Assembly (NCBI GenBank): GCA_902588975.1
Contig: CACIRJ010000006.1
Span: 30,001 to 72,867, forward strand
Direction of reading: 5' to 3'
DNA length: 42,867 bases
From: an uncultured Pelagibacteraceae bacterium
GTDB lineage: Bacteria; Pseudomonadota; Alphaproteobacteria; Pelagibacterales; Pelagibacteraceae
The notes below the pieces were generated by a model. That model did no database searches. It saw only the letters and a program-made list of their open reading frames with translations, and was not told the DNA's origin. Shown here piece by piece: positions 10,672 through 19,269 of this stretch. Positions within the stretch are counted from its first letter, which is position 1. Each line of letters begins with the position of its first letter. The translations under genes and the position numbers were made by a program.

Positions 10672-13194
10672 ATGCTTAATCCATTAAACATTATTAGTAA
10701 ATTTATAAAAAGTGGCAATCAAAAAGAATTAGACAGAATTCAAAAAATTGTAAAAGATATTAATCTTAAAGAGAGTAAGGTTAGTAAATTTGAGGATAAT
10801 GAATTTCCTTTAAGAACAAATGAATTTATTTCCAGATTAAAAAATGGAGAAGAATTAAACGATATATTGCCTGAGGCATTTGCATTAGTAAGAGAAGCTT
10901 CGAAAAGAATTAACAGTGAGAGACACTTTGATGTTCAGCTAATTGGAGGTATTGCATTACATGAGAATAAGATTGCAGAGATGAAAACGGGTGAAGGCAA
11001 AACGCTTACTATTGTTCTTGCTGCATACCTTAACGCATTAGAAAAAAAAGGTGTTCATATAGTTACTGTAAATGATTATCTAGCAAAAAGAGATAGCATA
11101 AATATGGGTAAAATTTACGATTTTTTAGGTTTGAGCTGTGGATATATAAACTCAAACCAGTCAGATGAGGAACGAAAAGAAAATTATAATAAAGATATAA
11201 CTTATGCCACTAACAGTGAATTAGGTTTTGACTTTTTAAGAGACAACATGAAATATTCAAAAAATGAGATGGTCTTGAGGAAACATAACTTCGCGATAGT
11301 TGATGAGATTGATTCTTGTTTAATCGATGAAGCAAGAACTCCTTTGGTTATTTCTGGAGCGGCAGAAGATAAAACTATGCAATATATTGCTGTAGATAGA
11401 TTAATTAAAAATTTGAAAAAAAAAGACTTTGACTTAGATGAAAAAGAAAAAAATATACTCTTAACAAATGAAGGGATTGATAATGTTGAAAAAATATTTT
11501 CTGATGCTGGTATTTTAAAAAATAACAATTTTTATGACCCAGAAAATTTACATTTAGTTCATCATGTAAACCAAGCATTAAGGGCAAATTATTTATTTGA
11601 GAATGGAAAAGATTATATAGTTAAAGATAACGAAATAATTATAATTGACGAGCAAACAGGTAGGCAATTGCCTGGTAGAAGATTTGGTGATGGACTTCAT
11701 CAAAGCCTAGAAGCTAAAGAAAAAATAGAAGTTAAAGCTGAAAATCAAACACTAGCGTCAATAACCTATCAAAATTTTTTTAAGTTGTATGATAAATTAG
11801 CTGGTTGTACAGGAACAGCTCAAACAGAGTCTGCAGAATTTTTTGAAATTTATAACTTGCCTGTTTTACAAATACCTACTAACAAAGATATGATAAGAAA
11901 TGATCTTAATGACAAAATCTTTAGAACAAGTTTAGAAAAAGATAATGCAATCATTCAAAAAATAAAAGAATGTAATGAAATCGGACAACCACTATTGGTT
12001 TTTACATCTAGCATAAATAAATCTGAGCATTACTCTAATTTGTTAGAAAAAGAAAAAATAAAACATATTGTTTTAAATGCTAAAAATCATGAGAAAGAAG
12101 CCGAAATTATTGCAAATGCAGGTAAATTAAATTCTGTAATTATTACAACAAGTATATCAGGAAGAGGTGTTGACATTAAGTTGGGTGGACAAAATCAATC
12201 TGAAAAAGATGATGTGAAAAAAAGGGGAGGTCTATTTGTAATCGGGACCGAAAGAATGGAAAGTAGGAGAGTTGATAATCAAGCAAGAGGAAGATCAGGA
12301 AGACAAGGAGATGAAGGCAGTTCAATATTTTTTGTAAGTTTAGAAGATGATTTGATGAGATTATTTGGCTCAGAAACCATGAATTCAATGCTAGAAAAGC
12401 TTGGTCTTAAAGATGGTGAAAGTATTGATCATCCTTGGATAAATAAAGCAATTGAAAGAGCACAACAAAAAGTTGAAGCAAGAAACTTTGATATAAGGAA
12501 AACGCTTATCAAATTTGATAATGTTCTTAATGACCAAAGACATGTAATTTTTGAACAACGAAAAAAAGTAATAAATGAAAGAGAAAATGAGAATTATTCT
12601 GATATTTTTCTTGAAGAGGTCTTAGAAAATTTAAAAAGACAAAAAATATTATACGAAAAATCTCCAAATTCTAAAGAATTTCCAAATGCTTTAAAGCAAA
12701 CTTTAGGTAAATCAATAACTGATGATGAATTAGGTGAAATTTTAAATTCAGATCTCAAAACAATGGAAAAAAAAATAAAGGATAAATTTATAAGTAATAG
12801 AGATGAAAGATATAATTTATTAGGCGTTGATCAAGGAAAAGAAATTGAAAAAAGAATATTGGTACAAATTATAGATCAAAACTGGAAATCACATATTCAA
12901 TACTTAGAGCAATTAAGACAAGTAATTGGTTTAAGATCTTATGGACAAAGAGATCCTTTAGTAGAATACAAAAAAGAAGCTTTTCTATTATTTGAAAATT
13001 TACTGGGAAAATTAAAAACTGATCTTGTAACAATGCTTTTAAATTTAAAAATAATACAAAAAGAAGAGGAAGATAATTCTCAAAACAAAGTGAAAGAAAA
13101 CTTAAAATCTATTGCAAAAAGTAAAATTGGAAGAAATGAACCTTGCCCATGTGGATCTGGGAAAAAATATAAACACTGCTGCGGTGCCTTATAA
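10672..13194 (+). CDS. secA: SecA preprotein translocase ATPase
   Basis: The 840-residue motor of the Sec pathway, pushing unfolded preproteins through SecYEG using ATP. Walker A is MKTGEGKT (104-111). The DEAD-type site reads VDEIDSCLIDEARTPL, NBD2 has SGRGVDIKLGG and ARGRSGRQGD, and the helical scaffold plus preprotein cross-linking domain lie between. The C-terminus ends in the zinc-binding SecB-interaction motif CPCGSGKKYKHCC (825-837). Length is slightly below the E. coli protein (901) because linker regions are short. Its stop codon is 1 nt from the stop of convergent accA. Confidence 0.98.
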   Translation: MLNPLNIISKFIKSGNQKELDRIQKIVKDINLKESKVSKFEDNEFPLRTNEFISRLKNGEELNDILPEAFALVREASKRINSERHFDVQLIGGIALHENKIAEMKTGEGKTLTIVLAAYLNALEKKGVHIVTVNDYLAKRDSINMGKIYDFLGLSCGYINSNQSDEERKENYNKDITYATNSELGFDFLRDNMKYSKNEMVLRKHNFAIVDEIDSCLIDEARTPLVISGAAEDKTMQYIAVDRLIKNLKKKDFDLDEKEKNILLTNEGIDNVEKIFSDAGILKNNNFYDPENLHLVHHVNQALRANYLFENGKDYIVKDNEIIIIDEQTGRQLPGRRFGDGLHQSLEAKEKIEVKAENQTLASITYQNFFKLYDKLAGCTGTAQTESAEFFEIYNLPVLQIPTNKDMIRNDLNDKIFRTSLEKDNAIIQKIKECNEIGQPLLVFTSSINKSEHYSNLLEKEKIKHIVLNAKNHEKEAEIIANAGKLNSVIITTSISGRGVDIKLGGQNQSEKDDVKKRGGLFVIGTERMESRRVDNQARGRSGRQGDEGSSIFFVSLEDDLMRLFGSETMNSMLEKLGLKDGESIDHPWINKAIERAQQKVEARNFDIRKTLIKFDNVLNDQRHVIFEQRKKVINERENENYSDIFLEEVLENLKRQKILYEKSPNSKEFPNALKQTLGKSITDDELGEILNSDLKTMEKKIKDKFISNRDERYNLLGVDQGKEIEKRILVQIIDQNWKSHIQYLEQLRQVIGLRSYGQRDPLVEYKKEAFLLFENLLGKLKTDLVTMLLNLKIIQKEEEDNSQNKVKENLKSIAKSKIGRNEPCPCGSGKKYKHCCGAL

Positions 13195-13195
13195 A

Positions 13196-14302
13196 TTAAA
13201 AAATCACTGTTATAAAAATTAATAATAGAATAATTGATGTAATTGAAATAAATAATTTTTTATTCAATTTAATATTCGAAATCAAATTTTGAAGGAGATT
13301 ATGTTTAATAGTAAGTTTATCTTGATGCGCTGTATTAGTACTGAAACCTTTATTCCTTCCAATATCCAAAAACTTGTTTTTTCTTTGATTTAATATTTCT
13401 TCTTCATTTAATGTGAGAAACTTACTTAAATTTCTATCAATAGCATTACGTACATTATCTAAAATAAGATCTTTATCCCGATGCGCACCACCTAAAGGTT
13501 CAGGTATTATCTCATCAATTATTTCTAGTTTTAAGAGATCTTTCGCTGAAAGTTTCATTGCTTTCGCAGCCTCTAAAGTCTTTGTTGGATCTCGCCAAAG
13601 TATGGTCGCGCATCCCTCCGGAGATATTACTGAATATATTGCATTCTCTAACATCAATACTTTACTCGAAGAAGCTAATGCAATAGCGCCCCCAGAGCCT
13701 CCTTCGCCTATAATTATAGATAAAGTTGGAACAGCCAGTTGCATAGAACATTCAATAGACTTTGCAATTGCTTCGGCCTGACCTCTTTCTTCAGCACCAA
13801 CCCCAGGGTAAGCACCTGGTGTATCAACAAAGTTAATTATTGGTATTTTGAATTTATTAGCTAAATTCATTAACCTTATTGTTTTTCTGTAACCTTCTGG
13901 TCTCATCATCCCAAAATTTCTCTCAATCCTTGTGTCTAAATTTTCACCCTTTTCCTGTCCTATTACTAAAACTGACTTAGAATTAAATTTACCAAAACCA
14001 CATATTACAGATTTATCCTCTCCATAAAATCTATCCCCGGAAAGTGAAATAAATTCATCAAATAAATTATCAATAAAAAATTTTGATTTAGGTCTATCCT
14101 CATGTCTTGCGACCAATGTTGTCTGCCATGCATCTAGATTTGAATATACGTCTTTAAGTTTTTTATCTATTTCATTTTGTAAATCCGTTATTTTACTTGT
14201 ATCAACTTCTGAAATGCCGTCTTGATTATAAGGATCTTTTAATTTATCTAATTCTATTTCTAAGTTTTTTATATCAGTCTCAAAATTTAAATAATTTTTC
14301 AT
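13196..14302 (-). CDS. accA: Acetyl-CoA carboxylase carboxyltransferase subunit alpha, with C-terminal membrane segment
   Basis: AccA pairs with AccD (35.9 kb) to form the carboxyltransferase that makes malonyl-CoA for fatty-acid synthesis. Residues 1-320 are a standard AccA: a coiled N-terminus, then the crotonase-like domain with GAYPGVGAEERGQ and GEGGSGGAIA. The protein is 368 residues against the usual 315-325. The extra C-terminus has a basic linker and a run of about 19 hydrophobic residues (350-368) ending at the last residue, which reads as a tail-anchor-like transmembrane helix. I checked the reading frame base by base and it is continuous. The start lies inside a 12-bp inverted repeat shared with the glcB leader. 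Confidence 0.94.
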   Translation of the reverse strand: MKNYLNFETDIKNLEIELDKLKDPYNQDGISEVDTSKITDLQNEIDKKLKDVYSNLDAWQTTLVARHEDRPKSKFFIDNLFDEFISLSGDRFYGEDKSVICGFGKFNSKSVLVIGQEKGENLDTRIERNFGMMRPEGYRKTIRLMNLANKFKIPIINFVDTPGAYPGVGAEERGQAEAIAKSIECSMQLAVPTLSIIIGEGGSGGAIALASSSKVLMLENAIYSVISPEGCATILWRDPTKTLEAAKAMKLSAKDLLKLEIIDEIIPEPLGGAHRDKDLILDNVRNAIDRNLSKFLTLNEEEILNQRKNKFLDIGRNKGFSTNTAHQDKLTIKHNLLQNLISNIKLNKKLFISITSIILLLIFITVIF

Positions 14303-14449
14303 TACTTTATTATATATAATTTTTAGGCGATAAAATGATCAAATTGCAAATATTATATTCTTTTCGGATAAAAAATAACATTTTTTTAAATAAAGTAATG
14401 ACATAATTTATTGATTGTCATATACAACGGTTTCTAAATTTTAAAAATT
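14300..14449. promoter_or_regulatory. accA-glcB divergent control region with inverted repeats
   Basis: A 147-nt intergenic region. A perfect 12-bp inverted repeat, CATTACTTTATT (14300-14311, containing the accA start codon complement) and AATAAAGTAATG (14389-14400), spans it. A second, smaller dyad ATGACA/TGTCAT (14398-14403 and 14416-14421) lies 28 nt before glcB. No glycine-riboswitch core is visible, although such aptamers are reported ahead of glcB in some SAR11 genomes. The dyads could be operators or leader hairpins; this is inference. Confidence 0.4.
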
Positions 14450-16600
14450 ATGAGTGATTCATTTATTAAAATAAATACTTTATCTGTTTCTAAGAATTTA
14501 GCTGATTTTGTAAAAAATGAACTTCTTACAGGATTGGATGTTAACGAAAAAGATTTCTGGGATGGGTTTGATAAAAGTATTAATGAACTTGCGCCAATCA
14601 ATAAAAAGTTATTAGAAGTTCGTGAAACTCTTCAATCTGAAATTGATTTATGGTTAAAAAAAAACAGAAATGGAGAATTTAATCATCAAGAGTATAAGAA
14701 TTTTTTAAAAAAAATTGGATATTTAAAAGAAGAAGGGAATGATTTTAAAATAGATACAAAAAAGCTTGATAGTGAAATTTCAAGCATTGCAGGTCCTCAA
14801 CTTGTAGTTCCTATAATGAACTCAAGATATACATTAAATGCTGCTAATGCTAGATGGGTAAGTCTTTATGATAGTTTATATGGAACAGATTTAATTGAGT
14901 CAGAAGAAACTGGAAGTCAAAAGTATGATCCTCTAAGAGGACAAGAAGTAATAAGATATGCACGTGAATTTCTAAATGACCACTTCTCCATCAATGAAAT
15001 TCATTGGAAAGATATAAATGGATTTAAAATAAAGGGCAGTGACTTGAAAATTTTAAAAGATGATAAAGAGTTTGAACTAGTAGATAAAAATAAATTTATT
15101 GGATACAGAGGAGAACCTAATAGTCCAACAACAATAATTTTAGAAAATAATAATTTAAAAATTGAGATAATAATTAACCCAAAAGCATTTAGTGCTGTTC
15201 AAGATGCTGCAGGAATAAGTGACATAATTATAGAATCTGCAATATCTACAATATGTGATAACGAAGATAGCGTTGCAGCAGTAGATTCAGAAGATAAAAT
15301 ATTATGTTACAGAAATTGGTTGGGTTTGATGAAAGGGACTCTAAAATCTGTTTTCGAAAAGGATGGAAAAACTTTAGAAAGAAAACTAAATCCAGATAGA
15401 AGTTATATTTCAAAAGATAATAAAAAAGAAAAATTACATGGTAGAAGCTTACTTTTAATTAGGAATGTTGGTCATCTAATGACCAATTCAGCAATTATTT
15501 TAGAAGATGGTTCTGAAGTCCCAGAAGGTATCATGGATGCATTTATTACAACTGCTGCAGCAATTCATGATCTAAAAAGAAAAGGTAACTCAAGAACTGG
15601 ATCTATATATATTGTAAAACCGAAAATGCATGGACCTGATGAGACTGCTTTTACAGATAAAATATTCACAAGAGTTGAAGAAGTATTAAAACTTGAAAAG
15701 AATACAATTAAATGCGGTATTATGGATGAAGAGAGAAGAACATCTGTAAATTTAAAAGAATGTATTAGAACATTAAAAAGCAGGGTTTTTTTCATTAATA
15801 CAGGTTTTTTAGACAGAACCGGAGATGAAATGCATACATCAATGGAAGCAGGTCCTATGATAAAAAAAGGTGATATGAAAAAATCAAAGTGGATAGCTGC
15901 TTATGAAGATAATAATGTTGATGTTGGTTTAAAATGTGGATTTTCAGGTGTTGCACAAATAGGTAAAGGTATGTGGGCTATGCCAGATAAAATGAAAGAC
16001 ATGATAGATCAAAAAATATCACATCTTGAAGCTGGTGCGAATTGCGCATGGGTACCATCTCCCACTGCAGCTTGTTTACATGCAATGCATTACCATAAGT
16101 TAAATATTTTTGAAAAGCACAAAAAATTAAATGAAAATAAAGTTAATTACATTGATAATTTATTAATGATACCAATTGCAGATAGACCTAATTGGAGCAA
16201 AGAAGAAATAAATAATGAGTTATGTAACTCAGCTCAAACAATATTAGGATATGTTGTTAGATGGGTAGATCAAGGGATAGGGTGCTCTAAAGTTCCAGAC
16301 ATAAATAATGTTGGATTAATGGAGGATAGAGCAACACTAAGAATATCATCTCAACATATAGCAAACTGGTTACATCATGGTATTTGCTCAAATAGACAAG
16401 TTTTAGAAATTTTAAAAAAAATGGCAAAGATTGTTGATAAACAAAATCAAGGAGATTCAGAATATCAAAATATGTCACCTAATTTCGACAAGTCAATCTC
16501 TTTTAAGGCGGCATGTGAATTGATTTTCCATGGCAAGTCGCAACCATCAGGCTATACTGAACCTCTATTACATTTAAACAGGTTAATTAAAAAAAGTTAG
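14450..16600 (+). CDS. glcB: Malate synthase G
   Basis: A 716-residue MSG-type malate synthase that condenses glyoxylate with acetyl-CoA to malate, feeding glyoxylate from glycolate oxidation or the glyoxylate shunt into the TCA cycle. Family length is about 720. Recognisable blocks include GPQLVVPIMNSRYTLNAANARW near 114-135, the acid/base and Mg-binding region with NVGHLMTN, the TGFLDRTGDEMHTSM block (roughly 448-462), and the catalytic C-terminal region GANCAWVPSPTAA. It ends 8 nt before the stop of convergent recR. Expression is probably governed by the inverted-repeat region upstream. Confidence 0.96.
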   Translation: MSDSFIKINTLSVSKNLADFVKNELLTGLDVNEKDFWDGFDKSINELAPINKKLLEVRETLQSEIDLWLKKNRNGEFNHQEYKNFLKKIGYLKEEGNDFKIDTKKLDSEISSIAGPQLVVPIMNSRYTLNAANARWVSLYDSLYGTDLIESEETGSQKYDPLRGQEVIRYAREFLNDHFSINEIHWKDINGFKIKGSDLKILKDDKEFELVDKNKFIGYRGEPNSPTTIILENNNLKIEIIINPKAFSAVQDAAGISDIIIESAISTICDNEDSVAAVDSEDKILCYRNWLGLMKGTLKSVFEKDGKTLERKLNPDRSYISKDNKKEKLHGRSLLLIRNVGHLMTNSAIILEDGSEVPEGIMDAFITTAAAIHDLKRKGNSRTGSIYIVKPKMHGPDETAFTDKIFTRVEEVLKLEKNTIKCGIMDEERRTSVNLKECIRTLKSRVFFINTGFLDRTGDEMHTSMEAGPMIKKGDMKKSKWIAAYEDNNVDVGLKCGFSGVAQIGKGMWAMPDKMKDMIDQKISHLEAGANCAWVPSPTAACLHAMHYHKLNIFEKHKKLNENKVNYIDNLLMIPIADRPNWSKEEINNELCNSAQTILGYVVRWVDQGIGCSKVPDINNVGLMEDRATLRISSQHIANWLHHGICSNRQVLEILKKMAKIVDKQNQGDSEYQNMSPNFDKSISFKAACELIFHGKSQPSGYTEPLLHLNRLIKKS

Positions 16601-16608
16601 TTACTAAT

Positions 16609-17211
16609 TTATAAATCTTTTCTATTTTTAAAAGCAGATATAAGTGTTCCGTCATCTGATGTTTCTATTTCTCCACCAACTGGCAAACCTTGAGCTAATT
16701 TCGATATTTTTACATTTATATTTTTTAAACTGTCCTGAATATAAAAAGCCGTAGTTTGTCCTTCAATGGTAGCACTAGTTGCTAGAATTACTTCATCAAT
16801 ATTATCATTTTTTATTCTTTCTATCAGAGAATTAATAAGCAAATTTTCTCTATTATTTCCGTTAGTGCTATCAGAGATCGTACCTCCTAAAATATGATAG
16901 TAGCCTTGATAAATAGACGAACTTTCTATTGCCCATTGATCCGAAATATTTTCAACAACACATATTTTGTTAAATTTTTTATTTTTGTCTTCGCAATTAT
17001 TGCAGGGATTATTGTTAGATTTTAATGTTCCACAAATTTTACAACGTTCAATATTTTTAAACACATCACTCAGATTATTAGCCAAAGGTCGTAATATTTC
17101 TTGGCGATTATTGATCATTTTTAAAATTATTCTTTTTGCAGACTTTGGTCCAAGACCTGGTAATTTAGATATAAGTTTAATTAAATTATCTATTTCAGGA
17201 AGATTTTGCAT
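16609..17211 (-). CDS. recR: Recombination mediator RecR
   Basis: A 200-residue RecFOR-pathway protein that helps load RecA on SSB-coated gaps. It has the N-terminal helix-hairpin-helix (LISKLPGLGPKSAKRI), a C4 zinc finger (C57, C60, C70, C73), a Toprim domain (about 82-175) with VVEN, and a C-terminal Walker-B-like segment including GLPVGGEIE. It is the third gene of dnaX-ybaB-recR, 4 nt after ybaB. The order is conserved widely in bacteria, which supports the assignment strongly. Confidence 0.97.
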   Translation of the reverse strand: MQNLPEIDNLIKLISKLPGLGPKSAKRIILKMINNRQEILRPLANNLSDVFKNIERCKICGTLKSNNNPCNNCEDKNKKFNKICVVENISDQWAIESSSIYQGYYHILGGTISDSTNGNNRENLLINSLIERIKNDNIDEVILATSATIEGQTTAFYIQDSLKNINVKISKLAQGLPVGGEIETSDDGTLISAFKNRKDL

Positions 17212-17215
17212 TTAA

Positions 17216-17533
17216 TTATAAAGGCCATTTAAATCCAGGCACACCTAATCCACCAGTCGCTTTAGATATTTCTTCGGTAGTTTTTGATTTTAATTTATTT
17301 TTAGCATCATTATGTGCGGCAGTGATTAAATCCTGAATTATCTCTTTATCTTCTTTCAGTACTTTATCGCTTAATAAAATTTTAATCATTTCTCCATCTC
17401 CATTAAGCGTAATTTTAACCACATCTCCTCCAGACACGCCATCAACCTCAATTTTTTTAAGATTCTCCTGACTTTCTTTCATTTTTTTTTCTATCTCTTT
17501 TGCTTTTTCAAGAATTTTATTAAAATCAGTCAT
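17216..17533 (-). CDS. ybaB: YbaB/EbfC nucleoid-associated protein
   Basis: A DNA-binding dimer of about 105 residues that coats the nucleoid. It shows the family pattern: an N-terminal amphipathic helix (NKILEKAKEIEKKMKESQEN), a beta-sheet with VDGVSGGDVVKITLNGDGE, and the C-terminal GGLGVPGFKWPL. I chose the ATG at 17533 rather than a TTG 12 nt further upstream because it gives the usual N-terminus (MTDFNK) and an 8-nt overlap with dnaX. It sits between dnaX and recR, the canonical place. Confidence 0.94.
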   Translation of the reverse strand: MTDFNKILEKAKEIEKKMKESQENLKKIEVDGVSGGDVVKITLNGDGEMIKILLSDKVLKEDKEIIQDLITAAHNDAKNKLKSKTTEEISKATGGLGVPGFKWPL

Positions 17534-19136
17534 CTTTTTTTTCAATATCAGTTAATTCAATATCAGGAAGTACTTTTAATAAATTTTTATATTCGCTTGA
17601 ACTTTTATACTCTGTAATATTTTTTTTTTTTAGATTGTGTTTTTTCTCTTTTTCACTTATCGCACCTTTTTCTTTTGAAAAAGAAATAAGCCATCTATTT
17701 TTAGTCCAGTTATATAATTTTTCAGACAATTCTTTTATGAAATTCTTATTTAGTTTATCATTAAAAGAAATTTCAATATTCATATTTGAAAAAGAAACTA
17801 AGTTTACATTATTTTCTAATTCGTATTTTAGTTTCATCTCTTTTTTTTGAACACACATTTCTATTAAATCTTCAAAATTGCTGATCTCAAAAATATTTTT
17901 TTTTTCAATTTTTTCATCTTCTTGTTTGATATTTTTGATCTGGTTAACTATATCTCCTTTAACAGTATTTTTCACATCTATATCTTTTATTGGAGTATTT
18001 TTTATTTTATCTTGTAGATTATTTTGTTTAACGTTTTTTCTTTTTAAATAAGTTAACTGGATAAGAAACATCTCAATTAATAAGCTCGGATCAGAAACTA
18101 TTTTTATTTCTTTTAATGTTTTTAAAGTAAATTCCCAAAATAATAATATTGCTTTTGGATCCAGTTCTTTTGATAAAGAAATAATTTTTTTGTAATCACT
18201 ATCGTTCAATGTAAAATTACTCCCTACATTTTCTATATGAGATATATTCTTCAAATAATATAGTATCTCTAGAAAATCATTTAGGAATAAATCAGGTTCA
18301 ATACCTGAATTATATAATTTTCTGTAGTGATTTATTATTTTTTCATTATCACCTAAAAAAATTGTTTCCAATAATTCTATATACGAACTTTTGTTGGCAT
18401 AACCAAAGATCTTTTGAGCATACTCAAATGTCAAAGAATTCTCATTGTTAGAAATAGTTGCTCTATCTAGTAAAGATAATGCATCCCTAACAGAGCCCTC
18501 TGATAATTTGACTATTAATTTAATTGCATTGTCCTCAACATCCTTTTCTTCTTTTAATGCTATATCTTTTAAATAAACAAATAGTTCTTCAGATTTAACT
18601 CTAGATAAATCGTACCTTTGACACCTGGATATTACAGTAATAGGAATTTTTTTTACTTCAGTAGTTGCAAAAATAAATTTTAAATATTTTGGAGGTTCTT
18701 CCAATGTCTTGAGTAATGCATTAAATGCTTGCTTACTTAACATGTGTACTTCATCAATTATAAAAATTTTAAACTTCGCTACTGTTGGTGGATATCTGGA
18801 AAATTCTATTAGTTCCCTAACATCATCAACACCTGTTTTACTTGCCGCGTCTATTTCAAGAACATCAATATGATTAGAATTTACTATAGATTCACAATGG
18901 CTGCATTTTTTTTCGCACTTCCCTTCAAGTGCTTGCTCACAATTCAATGCTTTGGCTACAATTCTTGCAAATGTGGTCTTTCCAATTCCCCTAATGCCGG
19001 TAAACAAATAAGCATTAGCTGAACTATTATTTTTAATAGAATTATAAATTGTAGTTGCAATTTCCTCATGCCCTATCAAATCTTTAAATGTTTGAGGTCT
19101 ATATTTTAATGCCAGAACTTGAGATTTTATTGTCAT
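17526..19136 (-). CDS. dnaX: DNA polymerase III subunit gamma/tau
   Basis: The clamp-loader ATPase of the replisome, 536 residues from the chosen start. Walker A TGIRGIGKTT is at about 47-56, zinc cysteines lie near 66-81, DEVH is at 128-131, and the arginine finger is in SRCQRYD. The C-terminal tau-like region (after about 360) is Lys-rich and poorly conserved. An in-frame ATG 33 nt upstream (19169) would extend into the SRP RNA gene; MTIKSQVLALKYRPQTF is the normal N-terminus, so 19136 is preferred. The coding strand has a 12-A tract at complement 17620-17631, encoding a Lys run about 30 codons before the stop. Confidence 0.95.
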   Translation of the reverse strand: MTIKSQVLALKYRPQTFKDLIGHEEIATTIYNSIKNNSSANAYLFTGIRGIGKTTFARIVAKALNCEQALEGKCEKKCSHCESIVNSNHIDVLEIDAASKTGVDDVRELIEFSRYPPTVAKFKIFIIDEVHMLSKQAFNALLKTLEEPPKYLKFIFATTEVKKIPITVISRCQRYDLSRVKSEELFVYLKDIALKEEKDVEDNAIKLIVKLSEGSVRDALSLLDRATISNNENSLTFEYAQKIFGYANKSSYIELLETIFLGDNEKIINHYRKLYNSGIEPDLFLNDFLEILYYLKNISHIENVGSNFTLNDSDYKKIISLSKELDPKAILLFWEFTLKTLKEIKIVSDPSLLIEMFLIQLTYLKRKNVKQNNLQDKIKNTPIKDIDVKNTVKGDIVNQIKNIKQEDEKIEKKNIFEISNFEDLIEMCVQKKEMKLKYELENNVNLVSFSNMNIEISFNDKLNKNFIKELSEKLYNWTKNRWLISFSKEKGAISEKEKKHNLKKKNITEYKSSSEYKNLLKVLPDIELTDIEKKDD

Positions 19137-19140
19137 AATA

Positions 19141-19228
19141 GGAGACCAACCAACCTGGAAAAAACTCATTACCCTTGCTCTTTTTCAAGTCTGGGGGAGT
19201 TCATGGTAATCCCACCTGGAAGGCCTCC
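19141..19228 (-). ncRNA. ffs: Signal recognition particle 4.5S RNA
   Basis: On the reverse strand the RNA begins GGAGGCC and ends GGTCTCC, which pair to close a long hairpin. The apex reads CCCCAGACTTGAAAAAGAGC followed by AAGGG: a GAAA tetraloop on a CTT/AAG stem, flanked by the CAGA / AGCA internal loop that is the Ffh-binding site. Length is about 88 nt. Position directly upstream of dnaX is typical of Alphaproteobacteria. A perfect TATAAT sits exactly 7 nt before the predicted 5' end. The RNA partners with Ffh to target membrane proteins co-translationally. Confidence 0.88.
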
Positions 19229-19234
19229 AAATGT

Positions 19235-19264
19235 ATTATAACAATAATTTTTTCTAATCTACAA
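19235..19264 (-). promoter_or_regulatory. ffs promoter (extended -10)
   Basis: Reverse strand: TTGTAG (complement 19259-19264), an 18-nt spacer, and TGTTATAAT (complement 19235-19243), a perfect -10 with extended TGn. The predicted start at 19228 coincides with the first paired base of the SRP RNA, so promoter and RNA support each other. Confidence 0.7.
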
Positions 19265-19269
19265 TAAAG

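Noticed and set aside
14303..14449. Glycine riboswitch ahead of glcB, expected from published SAR11 work
   Set aside because: No aptamer core (GGAGAG-type or CCGAAGG-type motif) is visible on either strand; a covariance search would settle it.
17526..19169. Programmed -1 frameshift in dnaX giving a gamma form
   Set aside because: The A tract is close to the stop and no SD-like stimulator or strong stem-loop pairs with it at the expected mid-gene position.
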